A stretch of DNA of 64,000 nucleotides from assembly GCA_025345505.1 (NCBI GenBank), contig JANVCC010000014.1, positions 1,084,559 to 1,148,558 of the forward strand. The letters are read 5' to 3'. The translations under genes were made by a program, and so were the position numbers. The notes under the pieces were generated by a model. That model was given only the letters and a program-made list of their open reading frames with translations, ran no database searches and was not told the origin of the DNA. This DNA is from Todiramphus chloris collaris. Lineage: Eukaryota > Chordata > Aves > Coraciiformes > Alcedinidae. Within the stretch, counting starts at the first letter, position 1. Each line of letters begins with the position of its first letter. Positions 51,689 through 63,535 of the stretch are shown in pieces.

Positions 51689-52370
51689 CTATAAGGTACA
51701 GGGAACAGCAGCAATGAAGGGAACTATACGAGCTACCTGTCCCTTTGGGCCTTTTATGGTACATAACATAGCACTGTGTCTTGGGCATTGTAATCCTCCC
51801 ACCCCCATGATAGTAGATATAAGGGTAACAGTAGGCCATGCTAAAGGCCACTTAGTATATTTTATAATAGAAACATCGGTGCCTTTGTCCAATAAAGCGG
51901 TAAACTTCTGATCCTCTACAGTACATGTCATAGGAGGTTGCTGTGATGATCTTGGACCAAAACACTGCTGGTCCTCCTGTGCTTCCAAAGCCTCCAGTTC
52001 CCTGATGACCTAAGCCATGGGGTGTGGCATTATAAAAAGGAACTAGCTGGGCTAAATGTTGGCCCTGTGGAATAAGACAAGGAGGAGCAGAAGTCCAAAT
52101 CATAATTTGAATCTCCCCCTCAAAATCCAAACCAATAACTCCAAGAAGAACAAAAAGTCCTAATTTTGTTGTTGAAGACCTGCCAATTAATAATGCATGA
52201 GTATCAGGGGATAAAGGACTCCACACCCCTGTTGGAACAAGGGTGAACTCAGTAGAGATAAGGGTTACTGCTTCTTGGGAGGCCACGTCCAGGCCAGCAC
52301 TTCCAACGGTTGCTGGGGTGAGGCTATGGACCATGCATTTTGAGTTGCTTTTTTTGATTCTGGGGGCCAT
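51689..52370 (-). pseudogene. pro: dUTPase and protease remnant (pro)
   Basis: The upper part is a retroviral dUTPase, which hydrolyses dUTP: SAGLDVAS, GRSSTTKLGL, GVIGLDFEGEI and the C-terminal GFGSTG. Motif 3 normally reads GVIDxDYxG; here the conserved Asp is Gly. After a frame change comes an aspartic protease whose active site LLDTGAD has become LLDKGTD. The dUTPase-protease fusion between gag and pol is the betaretroviral arrangement. Both enzymes are disabled. Confidence 0.85.
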
Positions 52371-52435
52371 GTGATCTTGCCCCCTGCCGAGAGTTTCCCT
52401 GACAGTAACTGGCCCTGGGTGTCGAATTTATATTG

Positions 52436-52555
52436 GCACTCATTAGTCCAGTGCCTCCCTTTTCCACACCATGGACAATCCCAAGTAGGCAGTTGCTTAT
52501 TCCCTTTCTTAGGACAATTTTTACAAAAATGATCCAAATCTCTGCGTCTGTAACA
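52436..52555 (-). pseudogene. gag: gag nucleocapsid zinc knuckles
   Basis: Two CCHC knuckles bind viral RNA in Gag. The second (52,436-52,477) is intact: CPWCGKGRHWTNEC. The first (52,514-52,555) reads CYRRRDLDHFCKNC, so the second Cys has become Arg (TGC to CGC) and zinc binding would be lost. The spacing to capsid and to the dUTPase fits a gag 3' end. Confidence 0.85.
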
Positions 52556-52673
52556 CCATTATTACCAGCACCAAAATGTAATTGAGCAGCAAGAGCCATA
52601 GCTAATTCTACTGCATGGTGACTTACTGAGCCTACATTCTGGCATGCCCTGACCATGTCTGCTATATCACAGG

Positions 52674-53911
52674 TCATTTTCTTAAGTATAGCCTGTAAGG
52701 CATGTTTACAATCTCAGCGTTTTCAAATGCTAATTGTTGTAACATAATAGTTTGAGCAGGCTCATTATAGATTTGCTGCATCAGGGATGCCTGCAGGCAA
52801 TCCAAAAAAAATGTAAAAAACTCATTAGGACCATGAAGAATTTTTACAAAAGACAGAGCAGATTCCCTATCTGTACCTGGAACTCCTCGAAAAGCCCGTA
52901 AGGCCACTTGAGTAATTACCCCATACCCTTCTCGAGGATAACTAACCTGATCCCAGGGAGTGGCATGCTCACCCTCCCCAGGTAATTGTGCATACGTAAC
53001 AGGAGACTGCCTCTGCCCTTGATCCTGACCAAATTCAGTCACCTGCAAAGTACACCCTTTGCGGAAGTCAGTTAACCATGCAGCATATTGAGTACTTGTT
53101 AAGAATCATCTTTGTCAATATCTTCCAATCCTGAGGAGTTAATACCTGTGATGAACTAATTGCTTACAAAAAAGTATACACCTGTGGGGACCCGATCCCC
53201 CCCATCCATTACCAACTGCCTAAGCTCCTTAATAACAGAATAAGATACATCTTGGTATGCAGGGAGTTGCCTTTGCTGATACAGCACAGGGCACGCTGTA
53301 ACAACTTTCATATCCCCCTGTTTCAATGCTTCTTGCCAGCAACAATCCCAGCGGCTGTGTGCTGCTGAAACATTATCATCAGGAGCATATAAATCAGACT
53401 TCTTCTCAGGGTCTTTGAGACCAGGGTCAAATGAATCATTATTGCTATCATTATTCTTATCAAACTCCAACATAGCTGGCAACTTTTTAAACAAATCCCC
53501 AGTCTGCTTATCCAGGTATTCCAAGGGAGGGTGAGACCCACAGTTGCGTCTGTCATCAAATAACACATGGGCAGAGGGACGCACTGAAGGAAAAGAAAAT
53601 CCTGGGCTGCCACTGGCAACCGGAATCTGGTCCCTGGCAGCATGCAGGGTAGCAATAACAGCACCCCAAGTCAACAAATGCTTACAAGTCCCCATGTCTT
53701 CATGTCCTTCTTTGTAAAATAATTTCTTCCTCACCTCCAGCCAGGCTTCCAGTTGAAAAGTACCATCAGAGGGAAGATCTGAGCCATGTTCTGTCACCCA
53801 GTCCATAAGACTAATTAACTTTACAGTAGAAACCTCATGGTCCTGACGCGGCATAAGGCATTGCAAGGCATCCAAATTCTGTTTCTGTTCTCGGGATATT
53901 TTTCTTCCCAA
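52674..53911 (-). pseudogene. gag: gag remnant (matrix and capsid)
   Basis: Structural polyprotein of the outer provirus. The first frame (53,911-53,156) starts at TTG followed by GRKISREQ. Retroviral Gag normally starts Met-Gly for myristoylation, so the ATG appears mutated to TTG. It reaches the start of capsid (YSVIKELRQLV). The next part carries LTPQDWK (about 53,120-53,140) in a broken frame. The capsid C-terminal part (53,048-52,674) has the major homology region (KILHGPNEFFTFFLDCL) in which the usual Gln is His. At least two frame breaks separate the pieces. Confidence 0.85.
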
Positions 53912-54031
53912 CTGCTCACCTGTATAGGTGATGGATGTGTCAAATTCCAGATAATGCTGGAGCTGCTTTCTATCAATTCAGTTGGGTTCTGCCACTGGCA
54001 CAACATTCTCTCAATAACACTGAGTTCTAAT

Positions 54032-54049
54032 GTCCCTGTTCAGGTGCCA
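54032..54049 (-). other. Primer binding site, tRNA-Lys3 type
   Basis: The minus strand reads TGGCACCTGAACAGGGAC. The Lys3 primer site used by MMTV and lentiviruses is TGGCGCCCGAACAGGGAC. The two mismatches are both at CpG positions (CG to CA and CG to TG), the expected decay of methylated CpG. It lies two bases after the LTR end, where a primer site must be. Confidence 0.85.
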
Positions 54050-54051
54050 TT

Positions 54052-54397
54052 TGTGGTGGCTTATGTCACGGATTCTCTGATTAAGGTGCAAGAGAGATGC
54101 TTTATTAGGACAGAAAGTCACTTATACAGCCAACTATGTTTACCATACAAACTTAACCAATATTGTCACCCAGACATGCTCTCATAACAACACAGGCAAA
54201 CAGAAAAGTTCTCAGCTGCTTTACAGCTATCTTTAAAACAACATTTCACAGGACATTCCCAAGCTGTTTGGACTAACACTCCCCATTCAAGCTGCCGAAG
54301 GTTATACTCCCATCCTAGCACTCCCTTGCTTTCCCACCAGCCTGGCCCTGGCAAAACATTCCACAAGGTCAAATGCAGCAAGAATAGCTCTGACACA
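54052..54397 (-). mobile_element. 5' LTR of the outer provirus
   Basis: On the minus strand it starts TGTGTCAGAGC and ends GCCACCACA, just before the primer site. A polyadenylation signal (CTAATAAAGCATC) lies about 60 bases before the end, followed by a U5 with GAGAATCCGTGACATAAGCC. The length of about 346 bases is normal for an LTR. No second copy is present in the window. Confidence 0.75.
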
Positions 54398-54469
54398 TAT
54401 ACTGCATACTGAGTTCTGGCCAGACATGAATTTCAGCATTTTAGCATTATTTTAATTTGGACACCTTAA

Positions 54470-54890
54470 TTTTTTTTATCCTTCTTATATTGTGGAGCCC
54501 CAAACTTCACACAGTGCTCAAGTTGAGGCCACATTAATGCTGCATATAGGGGGACAGGTTAGCTATACTGTGTTTAATGAATACCATGATACAGTTGTCA
54601 GTTTTGACCACCAGGGCAAATTGTTGACTCATATGGAGCTTTCCATCATCCAAAAGCCCAGATCACTTTTTCCAAGACTGCAATCCTCTACCCCGATCTT
54701 AAAGTACATCCAGGATTACACTGTCCCTGGTGTTTGTCTTTGTTAAATTTCATATGGCTCATGATTGCCCAGTTCTCTAATCTATCTCTCTGTAAGACCT
54801 CTCCAATCTCGAGGGAATCAATAGTTCCTCCCAATTTTGTATCATCATCAACATAATTTAGTAACGTTGGCAAATAATTTGGTAACTTCT
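54470..54890 (-). mobile_element. Old CR1 LINE fragment (RT region)
   Basis: The minus-strand frames read LLNYVDDDTKLGG (from CR1 FADDTKLGG), then LQRDRLENWA and MKFNKDK, the same region that starts the younger CR1 at 47,100. It is much more diverged, with frame breaks and no 3' end. Confidence 0.75.
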
Positions 54891-57800
54891 ATGAAAGGGA
54901 AGATTTACTTTCTGTAAGAACATGGTTAAGATTACTTCTCAAAGACAAGACTTGAATGTGAACTTTGAAAGCACTGTAGATTGTAAATGAGGAAAATTAA
55001 AACTGAAATTGAATAGAGGAACATTATGCAAAAGCACATACACACAGGAAAACAGCATCAGCAAACATTAAGGAAACCGAAACTGCTTTAATGATACGCT
55101 GTCTGGAAGACAGTCATTATAACACACTCTGTATTCACGGTCCCTTCCATCTGAAGGGCTATAATATACAAATGTTACAATATACAAATGTTACCAAACA
55201 GCCTGTTGCATGATAATTTTGGGAAGGGAAGAAGATATTTTAAAAATCTTTTTCTTTGCATGGTATGACAGGGGAAGAAAAAAGCAATTCAAATAAGTTC
55301 TCTGTTTCTCAAACTCCAAAAATTAAAAGTGGGGAGAAACCCCTGAAGGAGCCTTTCAAATTTGAGACAATCAGACAACAAAGCCTCAGCTAAAAAACTC
55401 TTGTGTTTTGAAACTTCATGCAGAGACAAAGTCTACTCATTTAAGCCCCCAAAAGACCAGAGAGATCTCAGTGTTAGGTCAGTGCTAGAGACCAGGTCTG
55501 CCCTATTCCAAGTTGAAAGTCAGTGTGGTATTAGGATGCTTTGTTATAAACTGGTTTATTTGCCAAGATATTAAGTGTGGCCCTTGAACATTCCCATCTT
55601 AGACATCTATCCAAGACTGAGTTATATTTCTTACTTTTGAGATTAAAAATCCACTTTTGTATTGCAAGATGGTTTGAGGATAGTCAAGGTCTCCCGTGGA
55701 ACTCATCTTCTTTCTGGACTGAGGCACAGATTCTCTGGTCCTCTTAGTTTAAATAAGCTTCTTTCCACCAGGCACAGAGCACACCAGCTGATCCACTTAA
55801 TCTTATTGCTTCTGAGAAGCACGCTGGTTACAAAACCTGTTAGCTAAGTTATCTGGCTTCAGTGGGTCTTTCTACTAGGTTTGGTTGTTTCTTTGGCTCT
55901 TCCATCATCAAGTACAAGGCTAAAGAGGCTGTGCGGATTAAAGCTTGCATTGTCAGTTCAGCAGTCAGTTAACATGCTGACATGTACTTCAGAAACACTT
56001 GAAAACTTGTAACAAACAGAAATCTGTGCAGATCATCATCGAGAACCTGAACTCAGTACGATGCACCAGGGACTCACAAACGAAAGCAGTCTTACCCGGA
56101 AGTTGTTGAAAAGCATCTCTTCTGACTTGATCTGGTTTTTGATATTGGAAGACTTTGCAAAAAGAGACAGAAGATAGCAGGGGATAGAGTTTAATAAGAA
56201 AAAAAGACAGTCTTTATTGATTAGACACACGGCTTGGCCAGAGAGGCATGTTGAACAGCAGCTTGCAAAACACGACCAATACATTTTATCTCATTTCTGC
56301 TCCACTTCCCCAGGCCTTTCCTTCCCCTTCTCACCTTGATTCTTTCCTTTTCCTGTCTTTGGCCCTTTCTTTAAATCCTAAAAGTTTCCCAGGAATCCAA
56401 CAGTAAGACAGCCCACAAGTAGAGCCCACTTTAATTTCCTGTGATGCTTGTTCTTTCTCAAACTCCCATAGTCTTGTTTATGGCCTTCTTCTCAGATTCA
56501 AAGATCTGTTTGAACTTCCTCGTGGCTTTGAGGTCATGTTCCACTGGTCTCCCACTGAGTAGCTAGGGAGTTCTGATGTTTGGCACTGTAGTTCTCAGTG
56601 CCTGTTTGCTAGCATTTGTGTACCTAGGTGTGGTTTCTTACTGCTTCTGTCTCTTGCCTTTGTCTGATAGGCTGAATAGCCCTTAACCAGCTATCTAAAA
56701 ACTCAGGTATCCTTACATTATGGGTATCTACATAACTTAACATTCAAAATATCCTAATATATGAAGCTCAGAAACAATACCTGTTTCCCAGGTTCTAATG
56801 CCATAGGGTCTCCTGTGTTACCAGAATACTAGGTCTGAACATACTAAAGTCAGAGCAAACATCAAACTGTAGAAACATGTAGAGCTCCTCATCCTGGAAA
56901 ACATACCTGGAATTTGTGCAGTTTGCATTTAAGAAGACACCAGTTCTCTGAAGGAAAAGCCTGGACAAAAGGTTTCAAGAACACAGCTACATTCAAAATG
57001 GACATCCTCCCCTGCTATCCTCACCTCAAGGAGAGTGCATGACCTTAGCTTCTACTCAGGAACTCCTGTCTGCACATGTGCTAAGTGCAAGTCTGAAGAG
57101 TTCATTCACTTGCTCAACTCTTGGTGAACATGCTACAGCTTTTTCAGTTCTTCACATCCATTCAAAGATAGCTCTATAGGAAAAGAAAGTTCAAAAACTT
57201 CTCACTAAGTCTCTGTAGAAAACAATGGACATCAATACCACTTGCTTTAACCAGGCAATTCCTTGGGCCACTAGCTTTTACATGACACTGGTCATCCACA
57301 GAATTGCAGAGAAGACCTTGTCTGAGGGTGAAAAATCCTTGATTAGGCCCTTGGCTGGCAGGTGGAGAGTACTGGCAAGAGTAACTGTGGCGCTACCACA
57401 CCCTTATACCCTTTCATGTTGTACTATGCATGCCGTAGTTTCAAAGACAACACTCGTAAGCCTCCCAGCCAGAGTGGGAAGAGTCCATCTCACAGCTGCC
57501 ACGGGGCATATGTGACTAGCTTACCTATACAGTAAAAACAGAGTTCCAACCGGACAGCCTTAGTGCTGTAAACGTTTTCACCTAACACCTATAGTAAAGC
57601 ATTTGGTTGAGCTAATCTACAAATTCATTGTGATTTCAAATAGCTCTCATTTCTTCCCATATAATTAGACATCCATCTAAAATTTTAATTGATCATTTTG
57701 TTCACTGAACTTCACTGAATATACTAAAAAGTTGTGAATATATAATGATTCACATCAAAATTGTTATCCTTCCTGTAATATGGCATATAAATAAAAGGTA

Positions 57801-57945
57801 TCCTGGGAATGGCTAGGTTGTGGGGACCCTACCTTCAGGAAGTTTTGATAGGCAACATTAAAGTAGTTCCAAAATTTTTATTTTACAGTAGCCAGAGTAA
57901 AGACTGATGACCCTGTAGTTTATTTTACATTCCAGTGTAGTTGTT
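54891..57945. other. Unassigned sequence
   Basis: No gene recognised. A 16-base unit 'aatatacaaatgttac' occurs twice in tandem near 55,165-55,197. On the minus strand near 56,200 an AATAAAGACTG signal follows 'ggccaagccgtgtgtc', which could be an LTR or a retrocopied 3' UTR, but nothing else confirms either. Confidence 0.45.
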
Positions 57946-57948
57946 TAT

Positions 57949-58014
57949 GGGGTTGTTGGTTGGTTGGTTTGGGGTTGTTGTTTGGGTTGGGGAGGGGGGG
58001 AGTTTGTTTGGGTT
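57949..58014 (+). repeat. G/T-rich tract with many G runs
   Basis: The plus strand has at least six runs of 3-7 G separated by short T-rich loops (including 'ggggaggggggg'), which is enough for an intramolecular G-quadruplex. The complementary strand is C/A-only. Confidence 0.8.
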
Positions 58015-59192
58015 TTTTTATGGTATGTTTGCTAATTTTTTACACTCCGTTTGGCATACAAGTGATTAATGTCAAACAATTCTGGATATTCCCATCCATG
58101 CAAAGAATTATAATTGCAACATCACAGTTAAACCACCTGATCCTCTGTCTTGCCAGTCTTCAAATAAATCTCTTGAGCTGTAAATTCCCACCTTAGACGA
58201 AAAAGGTTTTTGAGGGATCTGGGTATCAGCAGGGGTCTGTGTTAAAACAAAATTATTCCACTTAGTTTCTCTATTTCTTTTCTAAGGTGCTTTTCTGTAC
58301 ATGAGTAACCCAAATGGAGGCTTTCCAGGGCCAGCCTAGTAGGGCGGCTCTCCATGCCAACTTTTACATGCCTACTTTGCTGTTTGGGATTGTAAAATCA
58401 TTACAAAATCTGACTGTATCCCAATTTCTTGCGATCCTCCATAGGAGTCATCCCAGAAGAGGCAACAGGGGTCCCATTTGATCAGTTGCTGTCAATGCTT
58501 TTTAGACAGCTCACAACTCTGCTGCTTGTGTCTCTGCAAAAAGCTGAACATTACAAGCATTGTAGGTACAACAACCTTTAAACGCACTGCTGCTCTTCCC
58601 TCAGGTGCCTTTCCCATTATGGTGGAAACTTCATCCATGAACCTGCACAATCTATTATCATTAACCACCTCATGCTCTCTACAGTTGCAGCCAGTACCTC
58701 AGGCATCTTGGCAGCTAAAGGAGCCATCTGTGGGGTCACAGCACTTACGGTTGCTGCTGTTGCCCACCATCTGTGGGCTGTGTTTTGCCACCTGCTTTGA
58801 CACACTGGAGATTGCTATATATGCTAGGTCACCGCACTCACCTGTAGCTGAACTCAGTTTTCAAGGGGAGGCCACAATTCTTCCCCAGTCTCCTTTAGCC
58901 AACTGCTCCAGTGAGGTGGGGACAAATCGGAACCTCCAACCAGTACTTTGGTTGGAACATTTCCTCTCTCTGATTTATCTTTAGCCCATACTTGGAGAGA
59001 TGTCTTCCTGTAGGAATCATCTTGGTCTCCTTCTGGATTGGGAGCTTGGTTTGCCCAATACCAAAACAATTGAAATCTGGTTTTCCCTACCACCATTCAA
59101 GACACTGCATGAAACTGATTAGCTAAAGGTGAACACTGAGTTATTGTTCCTTAAAAATGAGCTGCTTATACACATCGTGCCATCTTTAGACA
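58015..59192. other. Unassigned, possibly decayed retroelement
   Basis: It has higher coding-like potential than its surroundings: a plus-strand frame of 168 codons (58,478-58,984) and minus-strand frames at 58,617-58,805 and 58,854-59,096. None carries a motif I recognise. Minus-strand phrases such as EELWPPLEN look protein-like, but I cannot assign them. Confidence 0.35.
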
Positions 59193-59500
59193 TACAGAAC
59201 CACAGGATAGTTGAAGAAAGTCAGCTGGTCCAGTCCCCCTGCTAGGTCCACCTAGAGGTGGTTTCTCAGGGCCATGTCTAGACAGCTTTTGCATATCTCC
59301 AAGGTGGGACAATTTACCATCTTTCTGGGCAGCCTGTGTCAGTGCTCTGTTACCCTCACAGTAAGAAAGTATTTTCTGATGTTCAGAGGGAACCTGCTGT
59401 GTTTCAGTTTGTGCCCATTGCCTCTGGTGCTACCACTGGGCACCACTGAGAAGAGCCTGGGTCCATCCTCTTTGTACCCTCCCTTCACACAAAATACTTC
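59193..59500 (-). mobile_element. CR1 LINE 3' tail fragment
   Basis: It starts 'acagaaccacaggatagttg' on the plus strand and follows the same order as the CR1 tail at 37,913 ('ctgggcagcctgt', 'tttgtgcccattgcctct', 'actgggcaccactgagaag', 'atcctctttgtaccctcc'). It is non-coding 3' region. Confidence 0.87.
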
Positions 59501-62500
59501 TTGCCAATTAGACATCCTTGCCCTCAGCAGCTGTAACACTGGGGCCTTAACTTTTACTCCTACATGTATTAAAGGCTATCCATTTTTTTTTTTTGCTTGT
59601 TTAGCTTCCTTTGATATCCAAGGCTGTTGAATGCCACTTCTGACAGCTAAAGGCCTGTAAGAAACATTTGTATAGTAGTATTAGCTTTTCTAATTTACAA
59701 TTAAAACTTAAATCCTACCAACATTTCAGTATTTTCATACCATATTGTAATTTTTTTTAATTATTTTTATTACGCATGAAGAGGTAAACAGTTTTGTCGC
59801 ACTTTGGCATCCTTAGCATTCACATCACAGCTTGGAAATGCAGTCTTCCTTCTGTACTATAAATGCTGAGAGAAGAAATCAGCAGTGTGTGCTACTGGTA
59901 CTGCTTCATTTATCACACCAGAGGTTTATTGATTGAAGACTGTATTCCATTTCAAAAAGCATTACCTGTTTTAAAAGCTACAAGCTATGGCACAGGATAA
60001 AGACTAAATATGTACCTTTCTAACAGCATGAACCTTAAGTCATTCTAAAAACCCACCCTGAGATGTTGTAAAGAAATACTGAGTTTTATGTGCTTTTAGT
60101 CAGCTCCTGGCAGTCTGATTGCACTAATATGTACTACACAGACATATTTAGTATTTTAACAGATCTGTTACAATCAAATTGCTTTCAGCAAGCCTGGACA
60201 GAGATACTGCACACTTTTGGAAGGCCACAAGGTGTGAGAACATCCAGTTCTTCAAAAACACACTGACTTTCTGGCAGCCTTTCAAAAGACATTGGGCTCA
60301 AGGAGTTAGTGGTCTTAAGCCATGTCTGCTCTACCGGGCTGAGCATTTAGGGCTTGAGAAGCCTGAATACTATTTTATATATATATATATATATAATATC
60401 TGTAACTTATATCTCTGGGAAAGGTAAGCTGTATGTGGATCAAGGGGTGAAATCTATTGATCCCGGCTGGGACCCCATTGTCATTTAGGAGCTAGTGGCC
60501 CACATCATGGCTAAACTGAGAAGGTGCAAGCCCATGATGCACTGTGCTGCATGTCCAGGGTGGTCTTCAGCCTGTGCTGCTCACCCCTTAGCTGCAGGAT
60601 GAGCCCAGGCAACTCACCATCACAGAGGAGCCTGCAGGCAAATCCAGTTCAGTGGCAGCAATTACACCACCTGCGTGGCTTTGCCTGTATCTAACAATGT
60701 AGCAACAAGGTCTTGTGAGAATGCAATTTTTCTTGAGAGAAGGCTACAAAATAACTCATATGACCCATAATGAGGTGCATCCCTCCATGGGTGGGATATG
60801 TACAATGCATGTTGGAAAAGCAGTCAGGCTCCATCCAGTGCTGCACGAACACGTGCACCTGGCAGCTGAAGGGACATAAGTTTTACTTGCTATACATACC
60901 CTTCTTATTCTGTCTTATTAAAAGTTATTTTCTTAAGCCATTTGTTTTGGACCTTCCTTACTGAGAACCAGAAAGCAAAGCCCATGTCTCTCTCACTTCA
61001 CCCTCCTGCCCTCAGTGCAGAACATTCTCCATAACCCTGCTGGAGCTTCACTCAAAATGTTGCTTTTTCCCAAAACTAAGTTGGTTTGCCATAAGGCTTT
61101 TTTGAGTGTCTAGAGCATTAGAGGGGAGAAATGTGCAGAATTTGTAAGGAAATACACACATATACAATTATAGCAGCACATGCAGTCCAGGGAACCCAAT
61201 GGGCATGTCTCAGGTCCATCAAGTAGGCTCTAGGAGCAGGTGGTTGGAGGGAAGGGAGAGATGGACCTTGGAGCCAGCAGGGAGCCTGGGGGCATGTGCC
61301 TAGTTCTCACTGTCCTGCAGTTCTTCTTCAGCCACAGCTCCCATGGTGAGAATTTCCCACCCTTCTCCCCTCTAAGGTCTACTTTGGTGCAGTATTTCTA
61401 GGGAACACTCAGCCCCAAGCCTCCACCTGATCCAGATGCACACCAGTCTGTTGTTTTTCTAGGCGTGGGATCCCTACTCTGCTCCTTCAAGGTTTTTTTT
61501 CTCACATTGTTACTGTTTGTTTTGTTTATTTGAAGCAGGTTTTTTTCCCAGGGCTCAAGGTAGTGCTTCTTCAATGACCAACAACTGTCAGCAAGTTCTT
61601 GACAATGCTAAGGCAGCTGTCTACAGACTGCTTCCATGCTTTCAAGGCCATGGTTATGGCAGGGAAATCTAAGTGTGGGATGACAAACAGCCAGAGACAC
61701 TACCTCAAGCTCTGCTTCATGCAGTAATTTCTCAAAGCAGCCAGATAATAAGCACTACAGGCCAGAGCTGGAGACTTGTGAAGTCAACACAGGCAAAGTT
61801 AGTATCAGGCCAGTGGTCCATCGGGAACACTACCCTCTCTTTTTATAGGGGCAAAAAAAAAGAAAGAAAAATTATTATAATAATAATTAAAAAAAAACCC
61901 AACAATAAAATAGGGTCTGATGAGACCATCTATGTATCTGCTATGTCAATGCAAGTCTTAAGCTCAGAGCACTCTGGACTTACTCTCTAACTCTGGCACT
62001 GACTTCTGTGCTCATAGAGCAACCTTCTCTCTTTGAGTCAAGAAGGAAGGACTCAAGGATGGATAAAGGTCTAAGGAATATAGGAGAAAAGAGAGGTGCT
62101 GAAGGAAGAGGATGTTAAGCACACTGTGGAGGAAAGGGTGGGAGGGTAAACAAAAAGAACAGAAAAATCAGAACTAGGTAGATAAATACAGTCTAATGGA
62201 AATAGGACAAGTGCTCTTATTACATTAGTTTGTGGTTTCAGAGGTCTAGTCTCTGGACGTGAATCCAGAGTTTCAGTATCTTCCTTAAGCATGATCCAGT
62301 ATTTATTTGGTCATCTAGCATGAGTAGCCAAGAATGCTTTGGCATTCCCCCAGAAGCTGGATGCTCAAATGCCAACTAGCAGATAAAGAATGAGCAGCTG
62401 AAGCTATAGCCAGCTGGAGGTTCTGCTTCACACAGTCACCGTAAACACACTGCAGTCCTGTGTTGGTATTTAGCTGCTCTGATATGGCATCACATCTGAT

Positions 62501-62689
62501 GCTTAAAATTCATTTAAATATCAATGATCTTCAAATTCTGCAATCACCATTCTGCACTTCAGTCATTTCCATCTGTATATCAGGTAATGATGGGTTGATC
62601 CTTAAAACCCCTTAAAAGGCATGTTAGAATCAGGTGTGCATCTTGCCTGTTCAAGTCATGCCCAAGCCACTCACTGGTTAGTTAACAAC
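59501..62689. other. Unassigned sequence
   Basis: No gene recognised. It includes a (TA)n run at 60,376-60,396, A-rich runs near 61,855-61,905, and somewhat GC-richer patches at 60,440-60,680 and 61,200-61,450 without a clear exon pattern. Confidence 0.45.
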
Positions 62690-63535
62690 ATGTCATGAAT
62701 CAACTCAGTGCAGAAGTACTGTATTTAAGGAATTTGTTTTGACAAACCAAAGCAGCTTGCTCGTGTGTTTTTTCCAAGTCGAGAGCAGAATTACACTGAC
62801 AGCAGCCATGACAGGATTTCTCTGACCCATTAAGGTTATATGATGTGTCAGTTTATACATGCAGCTGCAGCATGCTGACCACAGCTGGCCTCTCTACTGG
62901 CTCAGGAAACAGTGCAACCACATGAGCAACCATCAGTCTGTGGGCATGCAACTTTTTTTTGGCAAAGCATCTCAGAGAAAGTCCAAGCAGGAGTTTTGTT
63001 TTGTTTTGTTTTGTTTTTCCCCAGCATACTTCATTAGCTGCTTGGTCAGTCAAAGCAGCAAAGTAATTTCTCTGAACATTTGGGTTTTTTAGGGTGTGGG
63101 GGGAATCAATAAGACCTAGTCAGCCTCGTTTTGTTATTTGTGTTCGTGCCTGGCTGCTGCTGGATGCAACACCTCGCTTTGTCTGGAAAGTGAGCCAGTG
63201 CTCTGAACACATTACTCACAGGCTGCAGCTCCCGGCAAAGTCACCTTCATGACATGTGGGGAACACCGCACAGTGACTACAGCTTATGAGGGAACTCTGC
63301 AAAACCAAGTAGGGCAAGATACTATTCGTGTATAAACCCACTACCTGCACAGTGGCACATAACTGAGCCCTGTTACTTTTAAGGATGAGAAGGGCCATTA
63401 CAGCCCTTTGATTTGATTTTGATAACAAAAAAAATATGACAAGAGGCCAACTTTTCCCTACTGAGACTACTTTGTCCCTATGCTCCTCCTACAATCAAAG
63501 GAGCAGAAGGCTCCTGTAGATGGCTATTGAGAAGA
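62690..63535 (+). repeat. Old duplicated segment, copy B
   Basis: The same landmark order as copy A at 34,800-36,340, in the same orientation and about 27 kb away. It is shorter because the two long internal blocks of copy A are absent; in place of the first it has about 60 bases ending in a (TTTTG)n run. Similarity fades after 'tcctgtagatggctatt' near 63,525. Confidence 0.75.
63135..63251 (+). other. Highly conserved 117-bp core, copy B
   Basis: The partner of 35,885-36,001, with four substitutions (c/t, t/c, a/t, t/c) and no gaps. Three of the four differences are transitions. The sequence beyond it ('acatgtggggaacaccgc') already differs from copy A by indels. Confidence 0.85.

Larger units (their letters stand above)
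47101..54397 (-). mobile_element. Degenerate betaretrovirus-like provirus, 3'-truncated
   Basis: An old endogenous retrovirus on the minus strand in the order 5' LTR, Lys3-like primer site, gag, dUTPase-protease, RT, RNase H, integrase. A dUTPase in the pro frame and a Lys3-type primer site are features of betaretroviruses such as MMTV. Integrase stops at the CR1 at 47,101, and neither env nor a 3' LTR remains. Pol is interrupted by an opposite-strand retroviral element (48,087-50,280) and by a 143-bp inverted copy (50,449-50,591). Every gene carries stops, frameshifts or lost catalytic residues, so it cannot be active. Confidence 0.88.

Noticed and set aside
46286-54890. Idea that the provirus inserted into one CR1, splitting it
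   Set aside because: The CR1 pieces at 46,286-47,100 and 54,470-54,890 overlap in the region they cover and differ greatly in age, so they are separate copies.
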